This document shows positions 15,455-25,835 of a stretch of DNA of 64,000 bases, in pieces. Position 1 is the stretch's first letter; each line of letters starts with the position of its first letter. The notes beneath the pieces were generated by a model, which worked only from the letters and a program-made list of their open reading frames with translations, ran no database searches and was not told where the DNA came from. The stretch is taken from contig CALFYS010000002.1 in the NCBI GenBank assembly GCA_937952245.1, positions 1 to 64,000 of the forward strand. Direction: 5' to 3'. The position numbers and the translations under genes are program-made. This DNA comes from an uncultured Alphaproteobacteria bacterium (GTDB taxonomy: Bacteria; Pseudomonadota; Alphaproteobacteria; Puniceispirillales; UBA1172).

Positions 15455-16666
15455 ATGAACATCAAAATGTCGAGACTGGCCATGAAAATGGGCGTCATTA
15501 CCGCTGTGCTGTTTTCCGCTCTTGGGATGGGTGGCGCTATTTCATCCGCCCATGCTGGCGATGAAAAAACAGTCTATTTCAACGCTTGGGGCGGCTCCCC
15601 TGTGATTAATGAGTATATCATTTGGGCTGGTGAGCGCCTGAACGAAGACCATGGCATCACCATCGAGCACGTCAAATTAACCGATACCGCCACCGCGGTC
15701 AGCCGTATTTTGGCGGAAAAAACAGTCGGCCGAAATGAAGGCGGCAGTGTTGATCTGATTTGGGTCAATGGTGAAAATTTCGCCACCATGAAGAACAGCG
15801 GTTTGTTGCGTGATGATGCTTGGGCTTTTGACCTGCCGTCATGGCAATATACTGATGCCGAAGCTTTGCCCGCGCTGGTGATGGATTTTGGTGTTCCCAC
15901 CGATGGTCTGGAAAGCCCATGGGGGCGGGCGCAATTGGTCTTTGCTTATGATACCGCGGTGGTCAATCAACCGCCGCGTTCAGCCACCGCCTTAAAAGCA
16001 TGGGTGATGGATAACCCCGGGCGGTTCAGCTATCCCCTGCCGCCTGATTTCACCGGCACAAGTTTTCTGAAACAAATCGCCCTTGAGCTGGCTAAGGACC
16101 CAAGCGTCTTTGCCCAGCCTGTTGATCAGGTTGATGCTGATCTGGCTTTATCGCCGCTATGGGATTGGCTTGATGCTGTGCATCCATATCTATGGCAAAG
16201 GGGCAAGAACTTCCCGAAAAATTACACCAACCTCGCCCAATTGTTAGGCGATGGTGAGATTAATATCGCCATGGCGTTTAACCCTGCGAAATTCTCCAAT
16301 GATATTAAGACAGGGGCGTTGCCGGATACCATCCGGACGTATATTCACGATGGCGGTACTTTGGCCAATGTGCATTATTTGGCCATTCCCTTTAACGCTT
16401 CCGCGCCGGAAGCGGCGATGAAATTGGCGGATTTCATGTTATCCCCCGAAGCCCAACTCCGGAAAGCCAATAGCGATATTTGGGGCGACCCCACGGTCTT
16501 ATCCATGGCAAAACTTTCAGCCAAAGATCAAGCGGCGTTTGCCGCTTTACCACGAGGGGTGGCGACATTATCCGAAGCAGAATTGAGCCAATCCCTGCCC
16601 GAACCACACCCCAGTTGGGTGGCGGTGATTGAAGCGGAATGGGCCAAGCGTTACCTAAGCCAATAA
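15455..16666 (+). CDS. ABC transporter substrate-binding protein, YnjB-like
   Basis: 403 residues from ATG 15455. The ORF also has an ATG at 15449, but the CTGGAG Shine-Dalgarno (15443-15448) is correctly spaced only for 15455. A signal peptide ending SSAHAG is followed by an extracellular solute-binding domain: VYFNAWGGSPVINEYIIWAG, LIWVNGENFATMKNSGLL, and a late FNPAKFSNDIKTGALPD. These match the YnjB family (bacterial solute-binding type 6/8). The ligand of E. coli YnjB is not established. The permease gene follows at 18 bp, forming an operon. It delivers an unknown solute to the permease in the periplasm. Confidence 0.85.
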   Translation: MNIKMSRLAMKMGVITAVLFSALGMGGAISSAHAGDEKTVYFNAWGGSPVINEYIIWAGERLNEDHGITIEHVKLTDTATAVSRILAEKTVGRNEGGSVDLIWVNGENFATMKNSGLLRDDAWAFDLPSWQYTDAEALPALVMDFGVPTDGLESPWGRAQLVFAYDTAVVNQPPRSATALKAWVMDNPGRFSYPLPPDFTGTSFLKQIALELAKDPSVFAQPVDQVDADLALSPLWDWLDAVHPYLWQRGKNFPKNYTNLAQLLGDGEINIAMAFNPAKFSNDIKTGALPDTIRTYIHDGGTLANVHYLAIPFNASAPEAAMKLADFMLSPEAQLRKANSDIWGDPTVLSMAKLSAKDQAAFAALPRGVATLSEAELSQSLPEPHPSWVAVIEAEWAKRYLSQ

Positions 16667-16684
16667 AAAGCAAATGGACGGATC

Positions 16685-18421
16685 ATGGCGCTTTCCCAAA
16701 GAATGCCCCCGCCAAGATTTGATCGCCGCGCGCCATTAAGATGGCTCATCACCGCGCTTGTGGTGATGGTCTTGGTGGGGCCGGTGGCTTTGGGTGTCTT
16801 GGGGGCTGTTTTGCCTGCCTTTGGATATTTACCGCCTTTAGGGGGCGTGGAATTTAGCCTTCAGCCTTTTGTTGATTTTTTCAACCTGCCGGGGATCACC
16901 CGCGCCATTATCCTGAGTTTGGTGACAGGTGTTGTCGCCACGGTTTTATCGGTTTTATTGGCGCTGTTGTTGCCCGGCTTGCTTTATGGCAATCGGCTGT
17001 TTGGCCTGATGCGGCAATATCTGGCGCCGATGTTATCCCTGCCGCACGTGACGGTTGCGGTGGGGCTGTTGTTTTTGCTTCAGCCCAGCGGTTGGTTGAT
17101 CCGATTGATCTCACCTTATTTAACGGGATGGGAACGCCCCCCTGTGTTTGAAGCGATAGGCGGCGGCATTGTGCAAGACCCTTACGGGTTGGGGTTGGTG
17201 GTCGGGTTGATCGCCAAAGAAGTGCCGTTTTTGGTGCTGTTGGTGTTATCCGCTTTATCACAAATCAACACGCGCCCTTTATTAATCCTTGGGCGGAGTT
17301 TGGGCTATGGCCCCATGACCAGCTGGATTTATTTAATCGTGCCGGCGTTATGGATCAGGTTGCGCTTACCGATTGTGATCGTGTTGGTGTTTTCATTATC
17401 CGTGGTCGATATGGCGCTTGTCCTGACCCCATCGACCGCCTCCCCTTTGGCGGTGCGATTGCTATGGCTTTATCAAGATGCTGATTTGGCCATGCGGTTT
17501 GTTGCTTCCGCGGCGGCGGTGGTGCAAATCGCGCTGGTGATTGTTGCCTTTTTATGGGGCTGGGTTTTGGTCAAAGGCTTGAGCCATGGAGGGCGCGCCT
17601 TGGCCTTTACCGGCTATCGCTTTCGCCGATCACCTTTGGTTTTTTTGAAACCTTTATTGGTGGTGATGGCGTTATTGCCAACCGCGATGGCGGCGTTGGG
17701 CTTGGTGGCGGCAGGCTTATGGTCAGTTTCAGGGCGGTGGCGTTTTCCATCGGCTTGGCCTGATGTCTTTACCCTGCGGCATTGGAAAGCGGTGTTTTCA
17801 GGGCTGGATGACGTGGTGTTGACGACTTTTTATTTAGGCGCAACGGTTTCTGCCCTTGCGGTGGTGATGGTCATGTTATGGCTTAGCCAAAAGCCGAACA
17901 AAAGCCTGAGCATGGCTGAAAACAGCATTTACTTGCCCTTGTTATTGCCGCAAGCAGGGTTTTTATTTGGGGTTCAGATCATGCTGTTGTGGTTTGGTCT
18001 TGATGGCACATGGCTGGCGTTGATATGGGCGCATCTGCTTTTTGTTTTGCCTTATGTATGGTTATCGCTTGCCCCGTCATGGCGAAGTTTTAACCCGCAA
18101 TGGAATATGCTGGCCGCCAGTTTGGGCGCATCCCCTTTAAGCCGCTTTTTGCGGGTACGCTTGCCGATCATGACCTTGCCTGTATTGACAAGTTTTGCGG
18201 TGGGGTTTTCGGTCAGCGCGGCGCTTTATCTGCCAACCGTCTTTGCCAGCAATGGGCGGATCACCACTTTGACGGTGGAAGCGGTGACCTTGGCCGAAGG
18301 GTCAAGCCGAAGCCCCCTTGGGGTTGCCACAGGATTGCAGATGATCTTGCCCTTGGTGATTTTTATTCTGGCCACAAGTTTGGCGCGTCTTCGGTATAAG
18401 CGATTTTCTTATTTCAAATAA
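16685..18421 (+). CDS. ABC transporter permease, YnjC-like (two permease domains fused)
   Basis: 578 residues with about 12 membrane helices. Two binding-protein-dependent transport inner-membrane domains lie in tandem (about 50-290 and 345-570), as in the fused permeases YnjC, ThiP and FbpB. EAA-like loops appear as ILGRSLGYGPMTSWIYLIVP in the first half and LAASLGASPLSRFLRVRLPI in the second. It would form the membrane channel for the upstream binding protein. No ATP-binding subunit (YnjD-like) follows: the next gene, 215 bp on, encodes a DJ-1-like protein. The ATPase must come from elsewhere, or it has been lost. Confidence 0.88.
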   Translation: MALSQRMPPPRFDRRAPLRWLITALVVMVLVGPVALGVLGAVLPAFGYLPPLGGVEFSLQPFVDFFNLPGITRAIILSLVTGVVATVLSVLLALLLPGLLYGNRLFGLMRQYLAPMLSLPHVTVAVGLLFLLQPSGWLIRLISPYLTGWERPPVFEAIGGGIVQDPYGLGLVVGLIAKEVPFLVLLVLSALSQINTRPLLILGRSLGYGPMTSWIYLIVPALWIRLRLPIVIVLVFSLSVVDMALVLTPSTASPLAVRLLWLYQDADLAMRFVASAAAVVQIALVIVAFLWGWVLVKGLSHGGRALAFTGYRFRRSPLVFLKPLLVVMALLPTAMAALGLVAAGLWSVSGRWRFPSAWPDVFTLRHWKAVFSGLDDVVLTTFYLGATVSALAVVMVMLWLSQKPNKSLSMAENSIYLPLLLPQAGFLFGVQIMLLWFGLDGTWLALIWAHLLFVLPYVWLSLAPSWRSFNPQWNMLAASLGASPLSRFLRVRLPIMTLPVLTSFAVGFSVSAALYLPTVFASNGRITTLTVEAVTLAEGSSRSPLGVATGLQMILPLVIFILATSLARLRYKRFSYFK

Positions 18422-18459
18422 TCTGCGGCAACTTGGCCTATTAAAATTGACAGAAGAAC

Positions 18460-18490
18460 TTGCCGTGGCGGCAAATAAACCTTATATAAA
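18460..18490 (+). promoter_or_regulatory. Putative sigma-70 promoter upstream of the DJ-1-like gene
   Basis: TTGCCG (18460-18465), a 17-nt spacer, then TATATA (18483-18488); a TATAAA overlaps it at 18485-18490. This leaves a 5' leader of about 140 nt before ATG 18636. Confidence 0.45.
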
Positions 18491-18558
18491 GGCCATTCGA
18501 ACATAGACGAAACCCAACCACCACAGTTTCAATCTGCTGGTTTCGATTTCGCACTACC

Positions 18559-18589
18559 CCTTTGACGCGATGATGAACAGCATCAAAGG
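18559..18589 (+). repeat. Imperfect inverted repeat in the leader of the DJ-1-like gene
   Basis: CCTTTGACGC (18559-18568) pairs with GCATCAAAGG (18580-18589) with one mismatch around an 11-nt loop. It lies within the predicted 5' leader and could be a hairpin or an operator. It does not match a riboswitch class I know. Confidence 0.35.
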
Positions 18590-18635
18590 ATGTATCGTAT
18601 CCCGCGTCTGATCGCGTTTATTATAGGAGACCTCA

Positions 18636-19148
18636 ATGTCAGCACACGCCCTCTCACAGAAAACGATCGCTCTTTTGGCTTGCAGTGGTTTTGACGAACA
18701 GCCTTTTGTTGCGCTTCAGCAAGCGCTTGTTGCGGCGGGTGCAAAAGTCAAAGTGATTTCACGCGATCACGGCCTGACAAATGGTTGGGCCAATGGTGTT
18801 TGGGGTCTGTCTTATCCTGTTGATGGGGCGTTGTCTGAAACATTGGCGATTGACTATGATGTGATGGTTGTTCCCACCGGTGAACGTCACAGCGCGTTGT
18901 TGTTGAACGATCCCCATGGCCGCCGCATTATCAACGCTTTCCTTCGTGAAAATGTCCCTAGCCTTGTTATCGGCACGGCTATTGATGCGATGGCGGAAAA
19001 AGAAATGCTGGATGGCTATAACCGGACCGCTGATGATATTTCGGTTGATAAAAACCTTGTCATGGCCACCGAAGCCGCTGATACTGAAGCCATGGTTGAC
19101 GCGTTGAATAAAGCGTTGATGAACGAAGGTGAAGCCGCTGCTGCCTAA
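18636..19148 (+). CDS. DJ-1/PfpI-like domain protein lacking the nucleophile Cys
   Basis: 170 residues. A Rossmann-like DJ-1/PfpI fold is suggested by TIALLACSGFDEQPFVALQQ, VVPTGERHSALLLNDPHGRR and VPSLVIGTAIDAMAEKEMLD. Where active DJ-1/PfpI proteins carry AxCHG, this one reads VIGTAIDAM with no Cys, as in the catalytically silent domains fused to large catalases. It is therefore probably not a protease, glyoxalase or deglycase. The only Cys is near the N terminus (LACSG). A good AGGAGA Shine-Dalgarno precedes the ATG. The DUF1289 gene follows after 11 bp, probably in the same transcript. Function unknown. Confidence 0.75.
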   Translation: MSAHALSQKTIALLACSGFDEQPFVALQQALVAAGAKVKVISRDHGLTNGWANGVWGLSYPVDGALSETLAIDYDVMVVPTGERHSALLLNDPHGRRIINAFLRENVPSLVIGTAIDAMAEKEMLDGYNRTADDISVDKNLVMATEAADTEAMVDALNKALMNEGEAAAA

Positions 19149-19159
19149 GGGGCGCAAGA

Positions 19160-19369
19160 ATGGATAAATTGCCATCACCCTGTATCAGCATCTGCCAGAT
19201 GGATCCCGTCAGCGGAATGTGTCTGGGCTGTTACAGAACACGAGAAGAAATCGCTGGATGGTCGCGGCTTGACCTGACAGCACAAAAGCAATTGGTTGCT
19301 GATCTTCAAGATCGCCGTGCCGCCGCCACGGGTCGGGCGCGGCGACCCCGAAGACGACTAAAAGCCTGA
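19160..19369 (+). CDS. DUF1289 small zinc-ribbon-like protein
   Basis: 69 residues with the diagnostic DUF1289 pattern: PSPCISICQMDPVSGMCLGC followed by YRTREEIAGWSRL. Four Cys probably bind a metal, and the family has been linked to Fe-S or zinc. The C-terminal part is strongly basic (RARRPRRRLK), which could contact nucleic acid or acidic membrane. The Shine-Dalgarno AAGGGG overlaps the end of the preceding gene, so translation is probably coupled. No function has been established for the family. Confidence 0.85.
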   Translation: MDKLPSPCISICQMDPVSGMCLGCYRTREEIAGWSRLDLTAQKQLVADLQDRRAAATGRARRPRRRLKA

Positions 19370-19403
19370 AATTAATAGGCCTGAAGATAAAAGGCGTAAC
19401 GCC

Positions 19404-20417
19404 ATGACAATATTTAATGATCTTCTCGATGAGCGCGGCGTCCTGCTTTGTGATGGCGCCACGGGAACCAATTATTTCAATCTGGGATTGGAAACTGGCC
19501 ACCCCCCTGAATTCTGGTGTTTTGAAAACCCCCATCATGTTTTGGGTTTGCATCAACGGTTCTTGGAAGCGGGGTCAGATATTATCTTAACCAATTCCTT
19601 TGGCGGCACATCCTTCCGCATGAAATTGCATCAGGCTGAAGACCGCGTTCATGAATTGAATAAAAAAGCAGCGGAGTTAGCACGGCAAGCCGCCGACAGC
19701 CATCGTGAAGCCACTGGCCGGCACGTGTTGGTGGCAGGGTCAATGGGCCCTACTGGTGAGTTGTTTGCCCCCATGGGGATGCTTGATCATGACGCGGCGG
19801 TGGCGGCGTTTTCAGACCAAGCCCAGGCGTTGGCCGAAGGCGGGGTCGATTTGATGTGGATTGAAACCATTTCCTCCATCGAGGAGGTGAAAGCCGCGAT
19901 TGAAGCCGCGAAAAAAACAGGCCTGCCGATTGTCGCCACCATGACCTTTGATACCGCTGGCAAATCCATGATGGGGGTGAACCCCGATGATTATGCCAAA
20001 GCTTGCCAAGACGAAGGCGTGGTCGGTGTTGGCGCCAATTGCGGGATTGGTCCTGCTGAATTGATGCATTCTGTTTTGTTGATGAAAGACCAAGGCGAGG
20101 CGGCGTTGGTGGCGAAGGGCAATTGCGGTATTCCGGAATATCGTGATGGGGCTATTCACTATCACGGCTCACCTGAATTGATGGGTCAATACGCGGCGCT
20201 GGCGCGGGATGCTGGCATTCGAGTGATCGGCGGCTGTTGCGGCACAACCCCTGAACATATCCACGCCATGCGGCAAGCGATTGATACCGCCCCCAAACGT
20301 GATCATGTGGATCTATCCGATGTCACCGCTTTATTAGGGGAGCCGTGGAAAGATATTCCTAAAAATAATGACCAGAAAAAAGACGCATCGTCTCGCCGCC
20401 GCCGCCGCCGCGGATAG
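19404..20417 (+). CDS. Homocysteine S-methyltransferase family protein (betaine-homocysteine type)
   Basis: 337 residues, a TIM barrel of the homocysteine methyltransferase family. The zinc ligands are visible: Cys in GVGANCGIGPAE and the paired Cys of IGGCCGTTPEHI. The N-terminal GVLLCDGATGTNYFNLGLET and LTNSFGGTSFRM are typical. The closest known type transfers a methyl group from betaine (or dimethylsulfoniopropionate/S-methylmethionine) to homocysteine, giving methionine. It has only the methyltransferase domain and none of the folate or cobalamin modules of MetH. The tail (KKDASSRRRRRRG) is unusually basic and looks like a low-complexity addition. It follows DUF1289 by 34 bp. Confidence 0.85.
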   Translation: MTIFNDLLDERGVLLCDGATGTNYFNLGLETGHPPEFWCFENPHHVLGLHQRFLEAGSDIILTNSFGGTSFRMKLHQAEDRVHELNKKAAELARQAADSHREATGRHVLVAGSMGPTGELFAPMGMLDHDAAVAAFSDQAQALAEGGVDLMWIETISSIEEVKAAIEAAKKTGLPIVATMTFDTAGKSMMGVNPDDYAKACQDEGVVGVGANCGIGPAELMHSVLLMKDQGEAALVAKGNCGIPEYRDGAIHYHGSPELMGQYAALARDAGIRVIGGCCGTTPEHIHAMRQAIDTAPKRDHVDLSDVTALLGEPWKDIPKNNDQKKDASSRRRRRRG

Positions 20418-20430
20418 GGGGCCTCTCTCG

Positions 20431-20461
20431 TTCACGGCGTTCTTAAGAAAATCGCTATAAT
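20431..20461 (+). promoter_or_regulatory. Putative promoter of aspS
   Basis: A perfect TATAAT at 20456-20461 is preceded by TTCACG (20431-20436) with a long 19-nt spacer. The leader would be about 90 nt. The -35 assignment is uncertain. Confidence 0.35.
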
Positions 20462-20558
20462 TTCTTGATAATCGAGGCCAGCCGTGCATACTCACGACGC
20501 AACTGTTAAGCGCTGTTATGATCAATGGCGATTTAACGCTCAAAGATAGGGTTTTGTT

Positions 20559-22337
20559 ATGACCATGCATATGTATCGCAGTCATTATTGTAACGCTCTC
20601 CGTGCCGCTGATGTCGGCGAGACCGTTCGTCTTTCAGGATGGATTCACCGTAAGCGTGACCATGGCCAATTGGTGTTCATTGACCTCAGGGATCATTATG
20701 GAATCACCCAATGTGTTGCCGATTCATCCGATGCCACTTTCGCTGAAGTCGAAGGCACAAGAAATGAATCAGTTGTGACCATCACCGGCACGGTGGTGAA
20801 ACGTTCCGATGAAACCATCAACGCCAATTTGCCAACAGGTGAAATTGAAGTGCGGATTGATTCCTACGAGGTGCAATCCCATGCCGCGCTCCTGCCGTTG
20901 CAGGTCAATTCTGATGAAGATGCTGGCGAAGAAACACGCCTTAGGTATCGTTATCTTGACCTTCGCCGTGAGCGGCCTCACCAGAATATCATGCTGCGGG
21001 CTCAGGTCATTCAATCCATCCGCCGCCGCATGGTTGAAGGCGGGTTTATGGAATTTCAAACCCCAATCCTGACCGCATCGTCACCGGAAGGGGCGCGGGA
21101 TTTCTTGGTGCCATCACGGTTGCACCCGGGCAAGTTCTATGCCCTGCCGCAAGCCCCTCAGCAGTTCAAGCAGTTGATCATGGTTTCTGGGTTTGACAAA
21201 TATTTCCAGATCGCGCCATGTTTCCGCGATGAAGACAGCCGCGCTGACCGCAGCCCGGGTGAGTTTTATCAGCTTGACCTTGAAATGAGTTTTGTTGATC
21301 AGGATGATGTGTTTGCCGCGGTTGAACCGGTGATCGCGGGCGTGTTTGAAGAATTTACCGATCAAGCCGCGCCAGCCCCATTCCGCCGCATTCCTTTTGC
21401 GGAATCCATGTTGAAATATGGTTCAGACAAACCTGATTTGCGGATTCCGATTGAAATCAGCGATGTCACGGAAACCTTCCGTGGCTCAGGGTTCAGCATT
21501 TTCGCCAATGCCATTGAAAAAGGCTCTGTGGTGCGGGCTGTGCCGGGGCCGGGTTGCGGCAGTCGTTCTGTTGCTGACCGCATGAATTCATGGGCGCAAG
21601 GTGAAGGCGCGCCGGGCATGGGGTACATCATCTATGCCGAAGGTGAAGCCCGTGGGCCAATCGCAAAAGCCTTAGGCGAAGATAAAGCCTTGGCTCTCAG
21701 GGATGAATTGGGCGTTAAAGATGGCGATGCTGTGTTCTTTGCTTGCGCGGGTGAACATGATGCCGCGTCATTAGCGGGTCGGGCGCGGGTTAAGATCGCC
21801 GATGATCATGACTTGCGGTCAGGCGGGTTTGAATTCTGCTGGATTGTTGATTTCCCCATGTATGAACAGGATGAAACAACCGGTGAGATTATCTTCTCGC
21901 ATAACCCGTTCTCAATGCCGCAGGGCGGGCTTGAAGCTCTTGAGACCATGAACCCGCTTGATATTAAAGCGTGGCAATATGATTTGGTCTGTAATGGTGT
22001 TGAACTGTCTTCTGGGGCGATCCGAAATCACCTGCCAGAAGTGATGTATAAAGCCTTTGAAATTGCTGGCTATGGCCCTGAAGTGGTGGATAATAAATTC
22101 CCCGGCATGATCAACGCCTTTAAATTTGGCGCGCCACCCCACGGCGGGATTGCCCCGGGCATTGACCGCATCGTTATGCTGATCGCGAATGAGCCTAACA
22201 TCAGAGAGATTATCCTCTTCCCCATGAATGGTAAGGCGGAAGATTTGATGATGGCCGCCCCATCTGAAGTGGGGGATGAACAATTGCGCGAGCTGCATAT
22301 CCGCAAACAATTGCCGCCAAAGCCAGCGGGCAGTTGA
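20559..22337 (+). CDS. aspS: Aspartyl-tRNA synthetase
   Basis: 592 residues, full bacterial length. It has the OB-fold anticodon domain ([20 protein letters not shown]), class II motif 2 ([20 protein letters not shown]), the GSDKPDLR signature, the bacterial GAD insertion domain (about 285-415), and motif 3 ([12 protein letters not shown]). It charges tRNA-Asp; non-discriminating use on tRNA-Asn cannot be judged here. ATG 20559 has a Shine-Dalgarno (AGATAGG) at 8 nt; ATGs at 20565 and 20571 are alternatives. It is convergent with ctaA, with a bidirectional terminator between them. Confidence 0.97.
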   Translation: MTMHMYRSHYCNALRAADVGETVRLSGWIHRKRDHGQLVFIDLRDHYGITQCVADSSDATFAEVEGTRNESVVTITGTVVKRSDETINANLPTGEIEVRIDSYEVQSHAALLPLQVNSDEDAGEETRLRYRYLDLRRERPHQNIMLRAQVIQSIRRRMVEGGFMEFQTPILTASSPEGARDFLVPSRLHPGKFYALPQAPQQFKQLIMVSGFDKYFQIAPCFRDEDSRADRSPGEFYQLDLEMSFVDQDDVFAAVEPVIAGVFEEFTDQAAPAPFRRIPFAESMLKYGSDKPDLRIPIEISDVTETFRGSGFSIFANAIEKGSVVRAVPGPGCGSRSVADRMNSWAQGEGAPGMGYIIYAEGEARGPIAKALGEDKALALRDELGVKDGDAVFFACAGEHDAASLAGRARVKIADDHDLRSGGFEFCWIVDFPMYEQDETTGEIIFSHNPFSMPQGGLEALETMNPLDIKAWQYDLVCNGVELSSGAIRNHLPEVMYKAFEIAGYGPEVVDNKFPGMINAFKFGAPPHGGIAPGIDRIVMLIANEPNIREIILFPMNGKAEDLMMAAPSEVGDEQLRELHIRKQLPPKPAGS

Positions 22338-22360
22338 TCACGGCGTGATAATCTTGAACA

Positions 22361-22388
22361 AAAAAACCAGCCTCAGGGCTGGTTTTTT
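22361..22388 (+). terminator. Bidirectional intrinsic terminator between aspS and ctaA
   Basis: A run of six A, stem CCAGCC (22367-22372), loop TCAG, stem GGCTGG (22377-22382), then six T. It can serve aspS on the plus strand and ctaA on the minus strand. Confidence 0.9.
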
Positions 22389-22413
22389 AATGGCTATATA
22401 TAGCGGGTCAATT

Positions 22414-23472
22414 TCAGGATGATGCTTTTTTCAGGCTCAACCCATGGGCGGACCACATCAAGGTGATCAATAATAACGCCGCCCCCGCTTGATGGAGCGT
22501 GCCCAAACTGACCGGCACGGCATAAAGTAAAGTCGCGATGCCCAGAATAAACTGTGCGGTGACCGCCGCCATCATCGCGTACGCCCTGATCTGAAGGCCA
22601 GATTTAATGGCACGGCGCATGATGGTGGCAACCCCGATCACCACCAAAAGCGCCAGTATCCGGTGATGAAATTGCGCGGAGGCTGGATTTTCAAACGCAT
22701 CCTTTGCCCCCAATTCACCATATTCAACCGGAACAAACCCATCCCCCATCAATGGATATTCATTGTAGAGTTTGCCCGCGTCCATCCCCGCAACAAAAGC
22801 ACCAGCAACAATCGTGATGGCCAGAATGCCAATCACCCCCATGATATGACCCGATGGCTTGGGCGCGCGCCCATCTTTCAGGTCAAGCCCTGTCCAGACC
22901 AATAACGCCAAAATCAACAGCGCCGTAGAAAGGTGGGTGGCCAAGCGATATTGCGAAACCTCAGGGTTATCCACCAAGCCTGATTTCACCATCCACCAGC
23001 CGATGACGCCTTGGAAACCGCCAAGGAACAACAGCACTGTCAGGCGCAGACCATAGCCTTGGGGGATCATTCTTTTAACAGCGAAAAACAAAAGCGGCAG
23101 GCCAAAGGCAAGGCCGATCAACCGCCCCAAGACACGGTGTACATATTCCCAAAAGAAAATTGTTTTAAACGCCGCTAAATCCATATCAAAATTGATATGC
23201 TGATATTCAGGCGACGCTTGATAAAGGGTGTAAACCCGCATCCATTCGGCTTCGGATAATGGCGGCAAAATCCCCATCAACGGTCGCCATTCCACCATGG
23301 ATAAGCCGCTGCCTGTCAGCCGCGTGATGCCGCCGACCACAACCATCGTAAACACCATCGCCGCCACAGCAAAAAGCCAGACCATCACCGCCTTATGCTG
23401 GTCGGTCTGATCCATTGTTTGCGGGGCGGTATTCGATGCGGTTGATGTGGTCGTTATTGAGGACATGGTCAA
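22414..23472 (-). CDS. ctaA: Haem A synthase (COX15/CtaA)
   Basis: 352 residues, about eight membrane helices in two four-helix halves, the COX15/CtaA type-2 form used by alphaproteobacteria and mitochondria. Diagnostic segments: VVVGGITRLTGSGLSMVEWR (first half, with the substrate-site glutamic acid and Trp), WEYVHRVLGRLIGL with its haem-ligand His, QGVIGWWMVKSGL, and FHHRILALLVVIG in the second half. It oxidises haem O to haem A for cytochrome c oxidase in the inner membrane. The N-terminal 25 residues are a Ser/Thr-rich tail. ATG 23466 is an alternative start. Confidence 0.95.
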   Translation of the reverse strand: MTMSSITTTSTASNTAPQTMDQTDQHKAVMVWLFAVAAMVFTMVVVGGITRLTGSGLSMVEWRPLMGILPPLSEAEWMRVYTLYQASPEYQHINFDMDLAAFKTIFFWEYVHRVLGRLIGLAFGLPLLFFAVKRMIPQGYGLRLTVLLFLGGFQGVIGWWMVKSGLVDNPEVSQYRLATHLSTALLILALLVWTGLDLKDGRAPKPSGHIMGVIGILAITIVAGAFVAGMDAGKLYNEYPLMGDGFVPVEYGELGAKDAFENPASAQFHHRILALLVVIGVATIMRRAIKSGLQIRAYAMMAAVTAQFILGIATLLYAVPVSLGTLHQAGAALLLITLMWSAHGLSLKKASS

Positions 23473-23645
23473 ATCCCAAACCTATTTAAGACGATGCTTT
23501 TACTTAACGCGGAATCAGTATTGCCGCCAAGTGACAATCAGGCCAAAACCCCGCGACGAATTGATGCGGTTGCCCGCAAATCTTCAAGAAAACGAATAAA
23601 AACCCATAATTTTAGCGGAATTTGGATTTTTTTTGCTTGCGCGCC

Positions 23646-23676
23646 TTGACGTGGCTTTAACGAAGGCTCATATGCA
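23646..23676 (+). promoter_or_regulatory. Putative groESL promoter
   Basis: TTGACG (23646-23651) followed 17 nt later by CATATG (23669-23674), or 19 nt later by TATGCA. The preceding CC gives CCTTGAC, which also resembles the alphaproteobacterial sigma-32 -35 element. The location just upstream of CIRCE supports a promoter; which sigma factor uses it is open. Confidence 0.45.
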
Positions 23677-23689
23677 ATCGGTGACCTGA

Positions 23690-23716
23690 TTAGCACTGTT
23701 CTGGCTAGAGTGCCAA
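23690..23716 (+). promoter_or_regulatory. CIRCE operator (HrcA site) of groESL
   Basis: TTAGCACTG, a 9-nt spacer, then GAGTGCCAA. The consensus is TTAGCACTC-N9-GAGTGCTAA, so each half-site departs by one base (the last base of the left, T to C in the right). HrcA would repress groESL here at normal temperature. It is 51 bp upstream of the groES ATG. Confidence 0.9.
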
Positions 23717-23766
23717 AACTTACCGAATGGGGCTAATCTCAACATTTAAAACTCAGGAGGACAGGC

Positions 23767-24054
23767 ATGAAATTCAAGCCTCTTCACGATCGCGTTCTTG
23801 TACAGCGTGTAGAAAGCGAAGAAAAAACCGCTTCAGGGATCATCATCCCCGACACGGCTCAGGAAAAGCCTATGCAGGGCAAAATTATCGCCGTTGGCTC
23901 TGGTTCTAAGGACGAGAGCGGCAAGGTAACCCCACTTGACGTTAAAGAAGGCGACAGCGTTCTCTTTGGCAAGTGGTCCGGTACCGAAGTCAAAATCGAT
24001 GGCACGGAATACCTGATTATGAAGGAATCCGACATTATGGGTATTTTGGGTTAA
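23767..24054 (+). CDS. groES: Co-chaperonin GroES
   Basis: 95 residues, full length. Opens [20 protein letters not shown], then the mobile loop [18 protein letters not shown], and ends [14 protein letters not shown]. It forms the heptameric lid on GroEL in the cytoplasm. A strong AGGAGG Shine-Dalgarno lies 6 nt before the ATG. groEL follows after 50 bp in the same operon under the CIRCE operator. Confidence 0.98.
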   Translation: MKFKPLHDRVLVQRVESEEKTASGIIIPDTAQEKPMQGKIIAVGSGSKDESGKVTPLDVKEGDSVLFGKWSGTEVKIDGTEYLIMKESDIMGILG

Positions 24055-24083
24055 TCCCCGCCCCATTAAAACCAACATCTTAA

Positions 24084-25748
<1,665 letters not shown>

Positions 25749-25770
25749 GCCTGACCCCAGATTTCAAGAA

Positions 25771-25796
25771 AGGCCGGGTTTTGCCCGGCCTTTTTT
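25771..25796 (+). terminator. Intrinsic terminator of groESL
   Basis: GC-rich stem GGCCGGG (25772-25778) and CCCGGCC (25784-25790), loop TTTTG, followed by six T. Confidence 0.95.
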
Positions 25797-25835
25797 ATGC
25801 GCGGAATTTGATCTATTCTGGCGGTGGAGGATTTC

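Noticed and set aside
18422..18635. Possible riboswitch in the leader of the DJ-1-like gene
   Set aside because: Only a simple imperfect hairpin is visible; no conserved riboswitch core could be recognised.
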